From a virus, in IMG/VR virus record IMGVR_UViG_3300037840_000402, positions 1 to 38,451 of that record: a DNA stretch of 38,451 nucleotides; one strand, given 5' to 3'. The notes below the pieces were generated by a model. The model saw only the letters and a program-made list of their open reading frames with translations, ran no database searches and was not told the DNA's origin. A program made the translations under genes and the position numbers. Of the stretch, positions 16,619-24,024 are shown in pieces (within the stretch, counting starts at the first letter, position 1; each line of letters begins with the position of its first letter).

Positions 16619-16773
16619 TGAAAACATTCACCACGGTTATGCTCACAATCACGGGAGTGATTGTTGTCATACTCGGCGTGCTCATGGCGCAGCCGGTTCC
16701 GCAGAATACCGACCCCGTCTTCTGGTGTGATCTCAGTCGTACTCAATTGGTCACCTTTGGAGTGCTGTTCTGA
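16618..16773 (+). CDS. exported microprotein C with C-terminal FGVLF
   Basis: 51 residues. 'MKTFTTVMLTITGVIVVILG' begins a signal peptide or anchor with likely cleavage at LMA before Gln, leaving about 27 residues: a short Pro-rich piece, 'FWCDLSR', and 'TQLVTFGVLF'. The tail differs from A and B only by A to T in QLV(A/T)FGVLF. The start overlaps the stop of B and the stop overlaps the start of D (TGATG on both sides). The conserved end and tight coupling argue that it is translated. Confidence 0.6.
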   Translation: MKTFTTVMLTITGVIVVILGVLMAQPVPQNTDPVFWCDLSRTQLVTFGVLF

Positions 16774-17114
16774 TGTCTGATGGAAAGAGAATCCTGCAAG
16801 CCTACATGCTTCCATGCGCGCTGCTGATTTGCATCGCTGGTGCAGCTGTTGCCCAGCGGCCCCAGGGTGGTGGTGGCGCAGGCCCGCTTGGAATAGGCGC
16901 AGCGGGCGGCGCCGCCGGTGCAGCTGTTGCCCAGCAGCTCCAGGGCGCTGATCCTATCTTCTGGTGTGATCTCAGCCGCTCCCAGGTATCGCACGAACGT
17001 GATGCCGCGCTGGCGCAGATCGAGGCGCTCAAGTTCCACAATGCGTCGCTCGATGCTCGCGTAAAAGAATTGGAAGCCAAGGCTGCAGCCCCAAAAAAGG
17101 ATGAACAGCAATGA
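16773..17114 (+). CDS. exported coiled-coil protein D, spanin-like architecture
   Basis: 113 residues. Signal peptide 'YMLPCALLICIAGAAVA' with cleavage before Gln, then a Gly-rich stretch, then 'PIFWCDLSRSQV', the same 'FWCDLSR' element as protein C. Instead of FGVLF it continues into a helical coiled-coil ('HERDAALAQIEALKFHNASLD..VKELEAKAA') and a Lys/Asp tail. Exported coiled coils beside an endolysin can be spanin components, but no lipobox is evident, so that remains a guess. DNA around 'FWCDLSR' is nearly identical to that in C, showing a duplication. Confidence 0.6.
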   Translation: MSDGKRILQAYMLPCALLICIAGAAVAQRPQGGGGAGPLGIGAAGGAAGAAVAQQLQGADPIFWCDLSRSQVSHERDAALAQIEALKFHNASLDARVKELEAKAAAPKKDEQQ

Positions 17115-17344
17115 AGAACTTCTTCGCAGGCGCGATTGCTGCTTTTTCCCTAGTGTGGGTTGTAGCGGTATTTGCGCAGAACCGTCTAAATGTGGAGCAG
17201 GACTTTTCTGTTCCAGTTCCTGAGAAGGGATTTTCGATTCCTATTGATTATCAGGCCGTCATTATGGCGGCCAAGTCGCCGAGCGGAAAGGCGAAAGTTA
17301 TCCAATCTGATGAAGAAGGGAGGGTGATATGCGCCCCGCAATGA
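17111..17344 (+). CDS. small exported or membrane-anchored protein
   Basis: 77 residues starting in an ATGA overlap with protein D. Residues 4-22 ('FFAGAIAAFSLVWVVAVFA') are a signal peptide or anchor with cleavage before Gln; the mature part 'NRLNVEQDFSVPVPEKGFSIPIDYQAVI...KVIQSDEEGR' has no Cys until the end. The last 16 bases overlap the next gene. Not recognised. It belongs to the run of exported proteins whose mature ends begin with Gln. Confidence 0.65.
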   Translation: MKNFFAGAIAAFSLVWVVAVFAQNRLNVEQDFSVPVPEKGFSIPIDYQAVIMAAKSPSGKAKVIQSDEEGRVICAPQ

Positions 17345-18552
17345 AACCGCTAGTCGTCTACGTCGCCGCTTGGCTTGTCGCCGCACAGCCCGCGCTTGCG
17401 CTGAACGATACGATCGGCGTCACGATCGGCAGCGGCAAAACCGCAAACCTGATCAGCTTTGGCAATTCCAGCGTCATCAGTGAGACCGGCATCTGTGACG
17501 CCACGACGATCAATCAATGCGCGGCGGTCAGCGCGGCGGGTGCCATATCTATCGCTGGCGCCGTTACAAATGGTGGCACTTTCGCAGTGCAATTGACCGG
17601 TGCCACGAATAACATCAATAATATCGCCGGCACGGTGAGTCTGCCGACTGGGGCGGCTACGTCTGCACTGCAAACCACCGGCAACACAGCGCTCACCACG
17701 ATCAACACGACACTTGGAAGCCCATTCCAGGCTGGCGGCAATATAGGCAACACTACGTTTGCCTCCACGCAGTCAGGAAATTGGACTTCGCGAGTTGTGG
17801 GCAATGTCGGCGGCGTGCTCGACGCGATCGGGCAGAACGTTACGGCTCCCGCAAACTGGTTGCAGGCTGGCTGCCAGTTCACCACTGCGCCGACCACCAT
17901 TACGACCGGAAACGGCTCGCCGCTGGCTTGCGACAACGCCAATCGTCTGCTTGCTGCTGTTACTAATACCGTCAACGTGAATGGTTCCGGTGTGACGCAG
18001 CCCACCAGCGCTGCATCCGGGCAGTATGTTGATGGGGCAATCGCGACGCTCGGAACTCAGGCTGATGCGGCGTGCGCGTCGGACACAGGGACGTGCACTT
18101 TAGTCGCGCTAGAAAAGCGTCGAAACCAGACCCTCACGACGTTGAACACCACGGCCGGTGCTGCGGCAACGCTTGCTGCCGCCGCGACGGGCGGCTGCAC
18201 TGGTGGGACGCTGCTCACAGCGGCGAACAACAATGCCACACCGATCGGCTCGGCTGCGCCACACACGCTTTGTTGGTTGCGATGGGAGAATACCACCACG
18301 AGCCTCGTGGACATCCGCCTCTATGACACGGCGACGGCGCCGTCCGGTGGCGCGCCCTGCAACTCGGCAACCAACGTTGTGAGCAACGACGTGGTGCAGT
18401 CAAACGCCACATCCCCCGGTGGCGTCGCCAACCTCGGGCCATTTGGCCATGCTTTCGCGAACGGCGTGGTTATATGTGTCACCGGCGCAAACGCCAATAA
18501 CGACAACACCAATGCGGTGACCGGCATCAACATTAGCTACGGGTACAAGTGA
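17329..18552 (+). CDS. fibre-like repeat protein with Sec signal peptide
   Basis: 407 residues. GGGAGGG six bases before the ATG at 17329 fixes the start. Residues 5-25 ('MKPLVVYVAAWLVAAQPALA') form a signal peptide. The body is Thr/Asn/Ala/Gly-rich and beta-like, with 'SLPTGAATSALQTTGNTALTTI', a segment type common in phage and prophage fibre proteins, and 'ASGQYVDGAIATLGTQADAAC' later. Several Cys pairs suit an oxidising compartment. Fibre proteins are normally assembled in the cytoplasm, so the signal peptide is odd and suggests a surface or secreted product. The end overlaps the next gene by GTGA. Confidence 0.6.
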   Translation: MRPAMKPLVVYVAAWLVAAQPALALNDTIGVTIGSGKTANLISFGNSSVISETGICDATTINQCAAVSAAGAISIAGAVTNGGTFAVQLTGATNNINNIAGTVSLPTGAATSALQTTGNTALTTINTTLGSPFQAGGNIGNTTFASTQSGNWTSRVVGNVGGVLDAIGQNVTAPANWLQAGCQFTTAPTTITTGNGSPLACDNANRLLAAVTNTVNVNGSGVTQPTSAASGQYVDGAIATLGTQADAACASDTGTCTLVALEKRRNQTLTTLNTTAGAAATLAAAATGGCTGGTLLTAANNNATPIGSAAPHTLCWLRWENTTTSLVDIRLYDTATAPSGGAPCNSATNVVSNDVVQSNATSPGGVANLGPFGHAFANGVVICVTGANANNDNTNAVTGINISYGYK

Positions 18553-21011
18553 TGATGCGCCGCCTTCTCATCGCGACGCTGTGGTGCCTACTCGCCTCAC
18601 AGGCGTGGGCAGCTCAACTAATCGTCTCATCGTGCCCAGTCACAACACCGTCAGGTTGGAACAACGCCAACAACACCGTTGAATTGGTTGGCGCTGGCGG
18701 GGGTGGGACCGGTACCGCGAGCGGCTCAACCGGAATAGGCGGCTCTGCCGCTGGTGGCGGTGCATATATAAAGAACACGAACGTAACCCTGTCAGGCAGC
18801 ATCTCTTGCCAGATCGGCGTCGGTGGAACCGGGGGGACCGGTAACATTGGTTCCAACAACGCTCCGGGTACGGCCGGGACCGACACGATATTTAACAGTT
18901 CCGCTACGACGTGCGGCGGCACGAGCGGCCCCGGCATGTGCGCTCAGGGCGGGCAGGCGGCGACCGGAGGAGGCACCGGGTCGCTGACTGGTGGATTGGG
19001 CGGAGCGGCTGCGTCATCGGTCGGAACCATCAAAAATAGCGGCGGCGCTGGTGGTAATGCCACCAACTTCGCCAGCGGACCTGCGGGCGGCGGCGGCGCG
19101 GCTGGCCCTCTCGGCAACGGCGCGGCGGGCGGCAATGGCACGGCAGAGTCGACGTGGACCACGGCCGGTCCCGGCGGCGGCGGCGGCGGCGCGGCAACCG
19201 ATGGCGCCAATGTCGGATCAAATGGCGGCAATGGCGCTGCCTGCGGCGGCGGCGGCGGCGGCGCTTCAACGAGCACCGCTGCGCTTATCGGCGGCAACGG
19301 CGGCAACGGCGGCGCCGGCTGCATTATCCTGACGTGGACTCCCGTAGGGGGAGGGCCGCCTCACAACAATCTGCTGATGGGGATCAGCTATGAAAAGAAT
19401 CGAGGAGACAGTTACAGCAATGGCGGCGGGTTTGATAGGGACGGTTTCTGGATTGATGGTGTACACTATAACGGCGATGGTGACCCAGAATGTTTTATTC
19501 GCAGTGGTTCTAAGTCTGATTGCGATAGTGATAGTTCTCGCAGCGTGGATTATGCAAGACTCTTAGCAGCGCTGCGTCTCCACGGCACGCCGGCATCGGG
19601 GGGCTCGGTCCCGGTCGTCAGTGCGGCAACCCTATACACCTACTCCCCGGCGACATCTACCCAAGCGGTCGGCACGGTAACGGCCACCAACAGCCCAACC
19701 TCATGGGCGATCACGGGTGGCAATTCAGCCGGTGACTTTGCCATATCGAGCGGCGGCGCCATCACCGTCACATCCCAGGGTCAGACAGACCTGACGGGGG
19801 CAACGGCTGCGGTCGCCTATACGCTGACCGTGACGGCTACCAATGCCTCGGGCACGTCGACGGGCCAATCAATACCGATCACGGTCTACGCCGACGGTTT
19901 CGCGGGCGCGCCTACGTGCAGCGTGCAGTTTGCAACGCTGCTTAACGGCTATCACACGGGAGGAGCTGGTGCGGGCCGTGCGAAAGGGAACGGCTATCAA
20001 CCGCCATGGAATGTTGCCGGCGTAGATTACTGCGTCGGACTGCCATCGGGTTTGAGCCTGACTGCGGCCTCGGCCATCAGCATGTCGGGCGTGACGGTGG
20101 ATGCTTCCGGCCACAACATAACGGTCAATACGGCAACATCGGTAACGCTTGATAAAATAGATTACACCGGGAATGGTGGCTGGGGCGTCGTAATTTCATC
20201 AAGCAACACAGGAAGCGTCACGCTTTCAAACAGTAATTTCGCCGTCGGCGCTAATGCAAAACCGATGCTCAATATCCAAAACGGAGCGGCTGGACCATTG
20301 CTTATTAAGGCGACAACGTTCACCGGTAGCGGTGGAGCGGATCAACCGTTTAATGGTGGAATTTATTGCAACTCAGGATCAACTATGTCAACTACCATTA
20401 TGTATAGTTATATGAATAATTTTGATGAAGATTTTTGGGATGGATGTGGAAACAATACGGGAATTTTTAATGTTTGGTATAACAACGCACAAGCAAACAA
20501 TACGACCTACAGTACGCCGCATCCTGACTGGCTTCAACTATCGACAGGACCAGAGGGTGCTCAAAACATGACGTTTAGCTTGTACTATAATAACTCTCAC
20601 GGGACGGCCGTTGGTGGTAGTCAGGGTCTCGGTTTCTATGCGGCTGGGCCTGGAAGTTATTCTTTGGACTCTGTTAACACCTCATACAACACCATGATTG
20701 CCGGTTCCTCTGCGGGTGTAAATTACATGATATCCATCAATTTGAGTGGTCAGGTGACAGGTGGCGGCAATGGCAGTTTGACCGGAGCTGCCGTGGTGTC
20801 GAACAATTATGTGGATGTCAGCGGCGTCAGCGTGGCATTTGCGCAAACCCTGAGAACATTGACCGGGGGCGCAACCTACTCGCAGACCGGCAACATCAAC
20901 ATGAGCACGGGCGGCGCGATGAACTGCCAGAATGCCGTGACATGCATGATCGACGAATACCCGCACGCCGCCAATGATAACCTTGAGTACAGGCGTGCGG
21001 CGGGGTGGTGA
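18549..21011 (+). CDS. Gly-rich, beta-helix spike-like protein with Sec signal peptide
   Basis: 820 residues from a GTG overlapping the previous stop, followed at once by two ATGs. Residues 3-21 are a signal peptide ending AWA. Residues of about 45-270 are extremely Gly-rich with GGC repeats; about 345-440 resemble a cadherin-like repeat ('AITGGNSAGDFAISSGG', 'VAYTLTVTATNASG'); about 510-800 look like a right-handed parallel beta-helix of short Asn/Ser/Gly turns. Residues 281-339 are Asp/Ser/Gly-rich and coincide with a nested ORF in another frame, so the region could also be two genes, with the second starting at a GTG near 19548. Base composition becomes AT-richer after about 20160. Adhesin or depolymerase roles are possible but unproven. 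Confidence 0.6.
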   Translation: MMMRRLLIATLWCLLASQAWAAQLIVSSCPVTTPSGWNNANNTVELVGAGGGGTGTASGSTGIGGSAAGGGAYIKNTNVTLSGSISCQIGVGGTGGTGNIGSNNAPGTAGTDTIFNSSATTCGGTSGPGMCAQGGQAATGGGTGSLTGGLGGAAASSVGTIKNSGGAGGNATNFASGPAGGGGAAGPLGNGAAGGNGTAESTWTTAGPGGGGGGAATDGANVGSNGGNGAACGGGGGGASTSTAALIGGNGGNGGAGCIILTWTPVGGGPPHNNLLMGISYEKNRGDSYSNGGGFDRDGFWIDGVHYNGDGDPECFIRSGSKSDCDSDSSRSVDYARLLAALRLHGTPASGGSVPVVSAATLYTYSPATSTQAVGTVTATNSPTSWAITGGNSAGDFAISSGGAITVTSQGQTDLTGATAAVAYTLTVTATNASGTSTGQSIPITVYADGFAGAPTCSVQFATLLNGYHTGGAGAGRAKGNGYQPPWNVAGVDYCVGLPSGLSLTAASAISMSGVTVDASGHNITVNTATSVTLDKIDYTGNGGWGVVISSSNTGSVTLSNSNFAVGANAKPMLNIQNGAAGPLLIKATTFTGSGGADQPFNGGIYCNSGSTMSTTIMYSYMNNFDEDFWDGCGNNTGIFNVWYNNAQANNTTYSTPHPDWLQLSTGPEGAQNMTFSLYYNNSHGTAVGGSQGLGFYAAGPGSYSLDSVNTSYNTMIAGSSAGVNYMISINLSGQVTGGGNGSLTGAAVVSNNYVDVSGVSVAFAQTLRTLTGGATYSQTGNINMSTGGAMNCQNAVTCMIDEYPHAANDNLEYRRAAGW
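19390..19566 (+). CDS. nested two-helix membrane protein, holin-like
   Basis: 58 residues in a different frame inside the spike-like gene. The ATG is preceded by GGGGA with an eight-base gap. The product has a short charged start ('MKRIEET'), a first hydrophobic helix ('MAAGLIGTVSGLMVYTITAMV'), a turn ('TQN') and a second helix ('LFAVVLSLIAIVIVLAAWIM'), then 'QDS'. Two uninterrupted helices with charge only at the ends are unlikely to arise by accident from a Gly/Asp/Ser-rich host frame. It may be a holin or antiholin; no family is recognised. The alternative is that the host frame is broken into separate genes here. Confidence 0.55.
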   Translation: MKRIEETVTAMAAGLIGTVSGLMVYTITAMVTQNVLFAVVLSLIAIVIVLAAWIMQDS

Positions 21012-21054
21012 TTCCAACATTGGCTGGTGGCAACAGATTAATTGGAGGTTTACA

Positions 21055-21810
21055 ATGAAATTTGGCAAAAAGCCGGCAAACCCGGCGCACCTGGCCCATT
21101 CGCTCAAGCTCGCCGACTTCCTCGATCACGCCGCGCAGCTGCCAGCCGTGCCGGCTATGTTCGGCCGCGAGCGCGAGGTGGACGCCCAGGGCATGTTGGC
21201 AAACGACAAATGGGGTTGCTGCGTATTCGCCGGGGCCGTACACGAAACGCGCCTGTGGTCGCGCGAAGGCACGGGCTCCCCGGCCCAGTTCACGGACGCC
21301 AACGTGCTGGCCGACTATGGTGCGGTGACCGGGTTCGACCCCAGCGACCCATCCAGCGATCAAGGCACCAACATGGGCGCGGCGGCCAAGTACCGGCAGG
21401 ACACGGGCATCATCGATGCGGCGGGCAAGCGCCATCGCATCGCCGCTTCCCTGCTCTTGCAGAAGGGCAACTGGGACCAGCACATGGTCGCGGCCTATAT
21501 ATTCGAGGCTATTGGGTTCGGCTTCGAGGTGCCAAACTCCATCAATGCCCAGTTTGCGGCCGGGGAGCCGTGGGACGTGGTGCCAGGATCGCCTATCGTT
21601 GGCGGCCACTACATAGCGATGTTCGGGCGTAATTCGCACGGCAACGCGGTCGCCAGTACCTGGGGCGGCCTGACGGCAATGACGCGGGCGTTCGTGGAGA
21701 AATATAACGATGAGTCGTACGCTTACATCAGCGAGGAGATGCTGCGCTCTGGAACATCACCGCGCGGCTTCGACATGCCGAAGCTCCAGGCGTATCTAGC
21801 GAGCCTTTAA
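21055..21810 (+). CDS. papain-fold-like protein (probable cysteine peptidase-like)
   Basis: 251 residues. The frame is open from 20974 but GGAGG sits seven bases before the ATG at 21055, and 'MKFGKKPA' is a known opening for this family. I recall similar proteins annotated as hypothetical in phages and proteobacteria: 'DKWGCCVFAGAVHET' (Cys55/56), 'FTDANVLADYGAVTGFDPSDPSSDQGT', 'GGHYIAMFGR' (His185) and 'STWGG' (Trp203). Cys in an early helix, a later His strand and a following polar strand fit a papain-like fold; catalytic action is inference. There is no signal peptide. Confidence 0.65.
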   Translation: MKFGKKPANPAHLAHSLKLADFLDHAAQLPAVPAMFGREREVDAQGMLANDKWGCCVFAGAVHETRLWSREGTGSPAQFTDANVLADYGAVTGFDPSDPSSDQGTNMGAAAKYRQDTGIIDAAGKRHRIAASLLLQKGNWDQHMVAAYIFEAIGFGFEVPNSINAQFAAGEPWDVVPGSPIVGGHYIAMFGRNSHGNAVASTWGGLTAMTRAFVEKYNDESYAYISEEMLRSGTSPRGFDMPKLQAYLASL

Positions 21811-21812
21811 TC

Positions 21813-22049
21813 GTGAAGAAATACCTACCTTGGATCGGCGGCCTCCTTGGAGCAGTGGTCTATTTCGCAATATTCGAGACACTCGCCTTCCAGGAGCCGG
21901 ATCGCTTCGCTACGCTCTCAAACTCCATATCGTCGCTGGGCGCGCACTGGCCACTATCGATTTTTCTCATAGGATTCTTTGCCGGCGGCCTCGCCTCGCA
22001 TTTCTTCTGGCCTTGGAAAGCCAACCCATTGGGTAAGGGCGGCGGCTAA
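21813..22049 (+). CDS. small two-helix membrane protein (holin candidate)
   Basis: 78 residues from a GTG two bases after the previous stop. Hydrophobic helices at about 5-26 ('LPWIGGLLGAVVYFAIFETLAF') and 45-67 ('HWPLSIFLIGFFAGGLASHFFWPW') are joined by a polar loop, and the C-terminus is short and Lys-containing. Size and topology suit a class II holin or a small inner membrane protein. It precedes another holin candidate by 15 bases. Confidence 0.6.
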   Translation: MKKYLPWIGGLLGAVVYFAIFETLAFQEPDRFATLSNSISSLGAHWPLSIFLIGFFAGGLASHFFWPWKANPLGKGGG

Positions 22050-22064
22050 CAACACGGAGAACAC

Positions 22065-22409
22065 ATGGACCCCACCCTATGGCAGATCGCCCAGCCCATC
22101 CTCGCCGGCCAGTTGCGCCACGTGATCACTGTCGGCGCCGGCATGCTCATCGCCAAAGGCGCCATCCAGGCCGACCAGCAGGGCGCCTTCGTCGAAATCG
22201 GCCTGGGCATCGCCACCTGGACCGTGGGCGCCGGCTGGTCCTGGTGGCAGAAGTCAGGTCAGGCGCTGGTGGCGGCACAGCTGGCGCGCCTGCGGCGCCA
22301 CGTGGACGCAATCCCCCAGGTCCCGTCCAACATGCCCCAAGCCGCCGAGGTTAATGCCGCGGTCGAGACCGCAAAGATCGCCGCCGAACAGCCGCCGAAG
22401 GCCACCTAA
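22065..22409 (+). CDS. holin-like protein (Pam3-gp28-type)
   Basis: 114 residues; GGAG precedes the ATG by eight bases. Two moderately hydrophobic helices ('HVITVGAGMLIAKGAI' and 'VEIGLGIATWTVGAGWSWW') with 'QKSG' afterwards match the pattern of short phage holin-type proteins ('G.L...Q...G......WS.W.K'). The C-terminal 45 residues are helical, Ala/Pro-rich and soluble. With the endolysin at 15403 it could form the lysis pair, though 6 kb apart. Confidence 0.6.
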   Translation: MDPTLWQIAQPILAGQLRHVITVGAGMLIAKGAIQADQQGAFVEIGLGIATWTVGAGWSWWQKSGQALVAAQLARLRRHVDAIPQVPSNMPQAAEVNAAVETAKIAAEQPPKAT

Positions 22410-22418
22410 GGAGCCCCC

Positions 22419-23057
22419 ATGAAAGCACTTGCCGCCCTAACCGCAGCATTCCTGATCACTACATCAGCGCATGCACAGCGCGCACCGCAGCCGCGCCCCC
22501 CGGAGGCCGATCTGCGCGAGGGCGCGACCGGCGCGCCGCTCATATGCGACCTGCTCAACCTGATACCAGGCTGTAAGTCACCGGTCACCGGTCAGCCGGT
22601 AACCAGCGACGCCACCAAGGCCATCACCAGCATATTCACGAGCCTTGCCGGGTTCATCGACCAGGGCGTGGTAGAGGCCGAGCAATTGGCCATGGCCATC
22701 CCGGATCTGCCGGACGGCGTGGGCCAGCAGTGCTGGATGCAGATGCGCAAGACCTCGGCGGTGTTCAGAGCGCACCCGGTGCCCATCACGCTCCAGGCGC
22801 CGCTGGACCTACAGGCGCTGCGCCTGCTGGTGATGTCGGCCAACGACCTATGCGCCAACGCCTCATGCACCCAATTGTTCTCGGATGCCGCCAACCTGGC
22901 CACCGCGGCGGCCGGCGCCGGGGGGTTCTCGATACCGATCCCCAGCCTGGCCTCGGTCTGCGCCAAGATACCGGTGCTGCGCTCCACGCCGACCGTGCCG
23001 GATCCGACGCTGCCGCCACCGGTCGCGCCGACGCCGGCCCCCGTCACGCCTCCGTGA
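22419..23057 (+). CDS. exported hypothetical protein with Pro-rich tail
   Basis: 212 residues; AAGGAG is six bases before the ATG. Signal peptide 'MKALAALTAAFLITTSAHA', cleaved before Gln. The mature protein has seven Cys, helical segments ('SIFTSLAGFIDQGVVEAEQLA', 'LFSDAANLATAAAGAGG'), and ends in a Pro/Ala/Thr tail. Not recognised. Cys content implies a periplasmic location. It lies between the holin candidates and a coiled-coil membrane protein. Confidence 0.65.
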   Translation: MKALAALTAAFLITTSAHAQRAPQPRPPEADLREGATGAPLICDLLNLIPGCKSPVTGQPVTSDATKAITSIFTSLAGFIDQGVVEAEQLAMAIPDLPDGVGQQCWMQMRKTSAVFRAHPVPITLQAPLDLQALRLLVMSANDLCANASCTQLFSDAANLATAAAGAGGFSIPIPSLASVCAKIPVLRSTPTVPDPTLPPPVAPTPAPVTPP

Positions 23058-23063
23058 TCTAGA

Positions 23064-23642
23064 ATGTTCCGGTTCGCGTCCATCGTCGCGGCGTTGTGGC
23101 TAGTCTTCGCCGTTGCGGCGCCGGCCCAGGCGCCGCTCCCCGCGGTATCGCCCCCGGTACAGACGCAGCCGTATATCGCCCCGACGTTACCGGATTTACC
23201 GCGCGGGCTCAGCTCGGGCGATCGCGAACTGATCCTGCTGCTGGTCGCCGAGCGCGACCGCCAATACGACCAACGATTCCATGCCCAAGAGATAGCGGTA
23301 GCCGCCGCTTTGGCCGCCGCCAAGGAGGCGGTCGCCGCCGCACTTACGGCCGCCAAGGAGGCGGTGGACAAGGCCGCGGCGGCAAACGATAAGCATTTCG
23401 ACAGCGTCAACGAATTCCGCAAGACCCTGACCGACCAGACCGCGTCCTTTCCGACCCGCAACGAGGTGGATATCAAGTTCAAGGCCATAGAGGATAAGAT
23501 CAGCTTGCTCATCACGCGCGACAACCAGCTTGCGGGGCGGACCGAAGGCTACTCGACGCTGTGGAACGGGATCATAGCGATTGTCGGCGTCATGATCGGC
23601 GGCGGCATGTTGGCGATGGCTTTCCGCCATAGGGGCAGATAA
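23064..23642 (+). CDS. coiled-coil protein with membrane segments at both ends
   Basis: 192 residues. An N-terminal hydrophobic stretch (3-23) serves as signal peptide or anchor; residues of about 75-110 contain two near-identical units around 'AALAAAKEAVAAAL' and 'AALTAAKEAVDKAA', then 'HFDSVNEFRKTLTDQTASFPTR', and finally a C-terminal helix 'TLWNGIIAIVGVMIGGGMLAMAF' with 'RHRGR'. This arrangement is common in phage and bacterial hypothetical proteins with an Ala-rich coiled coil and a C-terminal anchor. Function unknown. The stop overlaps the next ATG. Confidence 0.65.
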   Translation: MFRFASIVAALWLVFAVAAPAQAPLPAVSPPVQTQPYIAPTLPDLPRGLSSGDRELILLLVAERDRQYDQRFHAQEIAVAAALAAAKEAVAAALTAAKEAVDKAAAANDKHFDSVNEFRKTLTDQTASFPTRNEVDIKFKAIEDKISLLITRDNQLAGRTEGYSTLWNGIIAIVGVMIGGGMLAMAFRHRGR

Positions 23643-23815
23643 TGATCACCATCTGGGTCATCTTTTATCAAGTTTGCGTCATTGACGTTTGCGAGTGGCG
23701 CCCAGCAATGGCACCCATGGGGTGGGAATTTATCACCCGTGAGGACTGCGAAGACGCCGCCCGCGAGATGCTCGGTCCACATGTCATTGAGTGCCGACAA
23801 ACGAGGAGGCTATAA
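23642..23815 (+). CDS. 57-residue hypothetical protein
   Basis: Starts on the last base of the preceding stop (TAATG) and ends on the first base of the next ATG (TAATG). It has a short hydrophobic N-terminus ('MITIWVIFYQVCVIDV') and a polar part with 'WEFITREDCEDAAREMLG'. The last codons carry GAGGAGG, the ribosome site for the next gene. Similar short proteins with a 'tREDCeaAA' stretch occur in proteobacterial phages. Coupling and codon pattern support it. Confidence 0.55.
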   Translation: MITIWVIFYQVCVIDVCEWRPAMAPMGWEFITREDCEDAAREMLGPHVIECRQTRRL

Positions 23816-24012
23816 TGGCAATGATTCAATTCACACTCGGCATGGGCCTATGCTGCTGGATGTCGCACAGCATTGACTGCCACGACGACCGCGCGGGGCA
23901 GCGCCCGGGAGCCTGCGCGGACGGCTACGGCTCAAACGTCTCCTACACATGGAGGAATGTCTTGGCGACGTTCGGCTTCTTATCGGCCCTGGCCGCGCCG
24001 ATCATCAGGTAA
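23815..24012 (+). CDS. small Cys-rich protein with C-terminal hydrophobic segment
   Basis: 65 residues. GAGGAGG five bases before the ATG at 23815 selects this start over an earlier in-frame one at 23791. The N-terminal half contains 'LGMGLCCWMSHSIDCHDD', the C-terminal part 'NVLATFGFLSALAAPIIR' could span or touch a membrane. Not recognised. Part of a run of coupled short genes. Confidence 0.55.
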   Translation: MAMIQFTLGMGLCCWMSHSIDCHDDRAGQRPGACADGYGSNVSYTWRNVLATFGFLSALAAPIIR

Positions 24013-24024
24013 AAGGAGGAACCG

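Noticed and set aside
19170-19265. GGC-repeat tracts as a phase-variable switch
   Set aside because: Changes by units of three would only alter the number of Gly residues and not the frame.
20974-21054. Longer start for the papain-like protein
   Set aside because: It overlaps the spike gene, and GGAGG points to the ATG at 21055.
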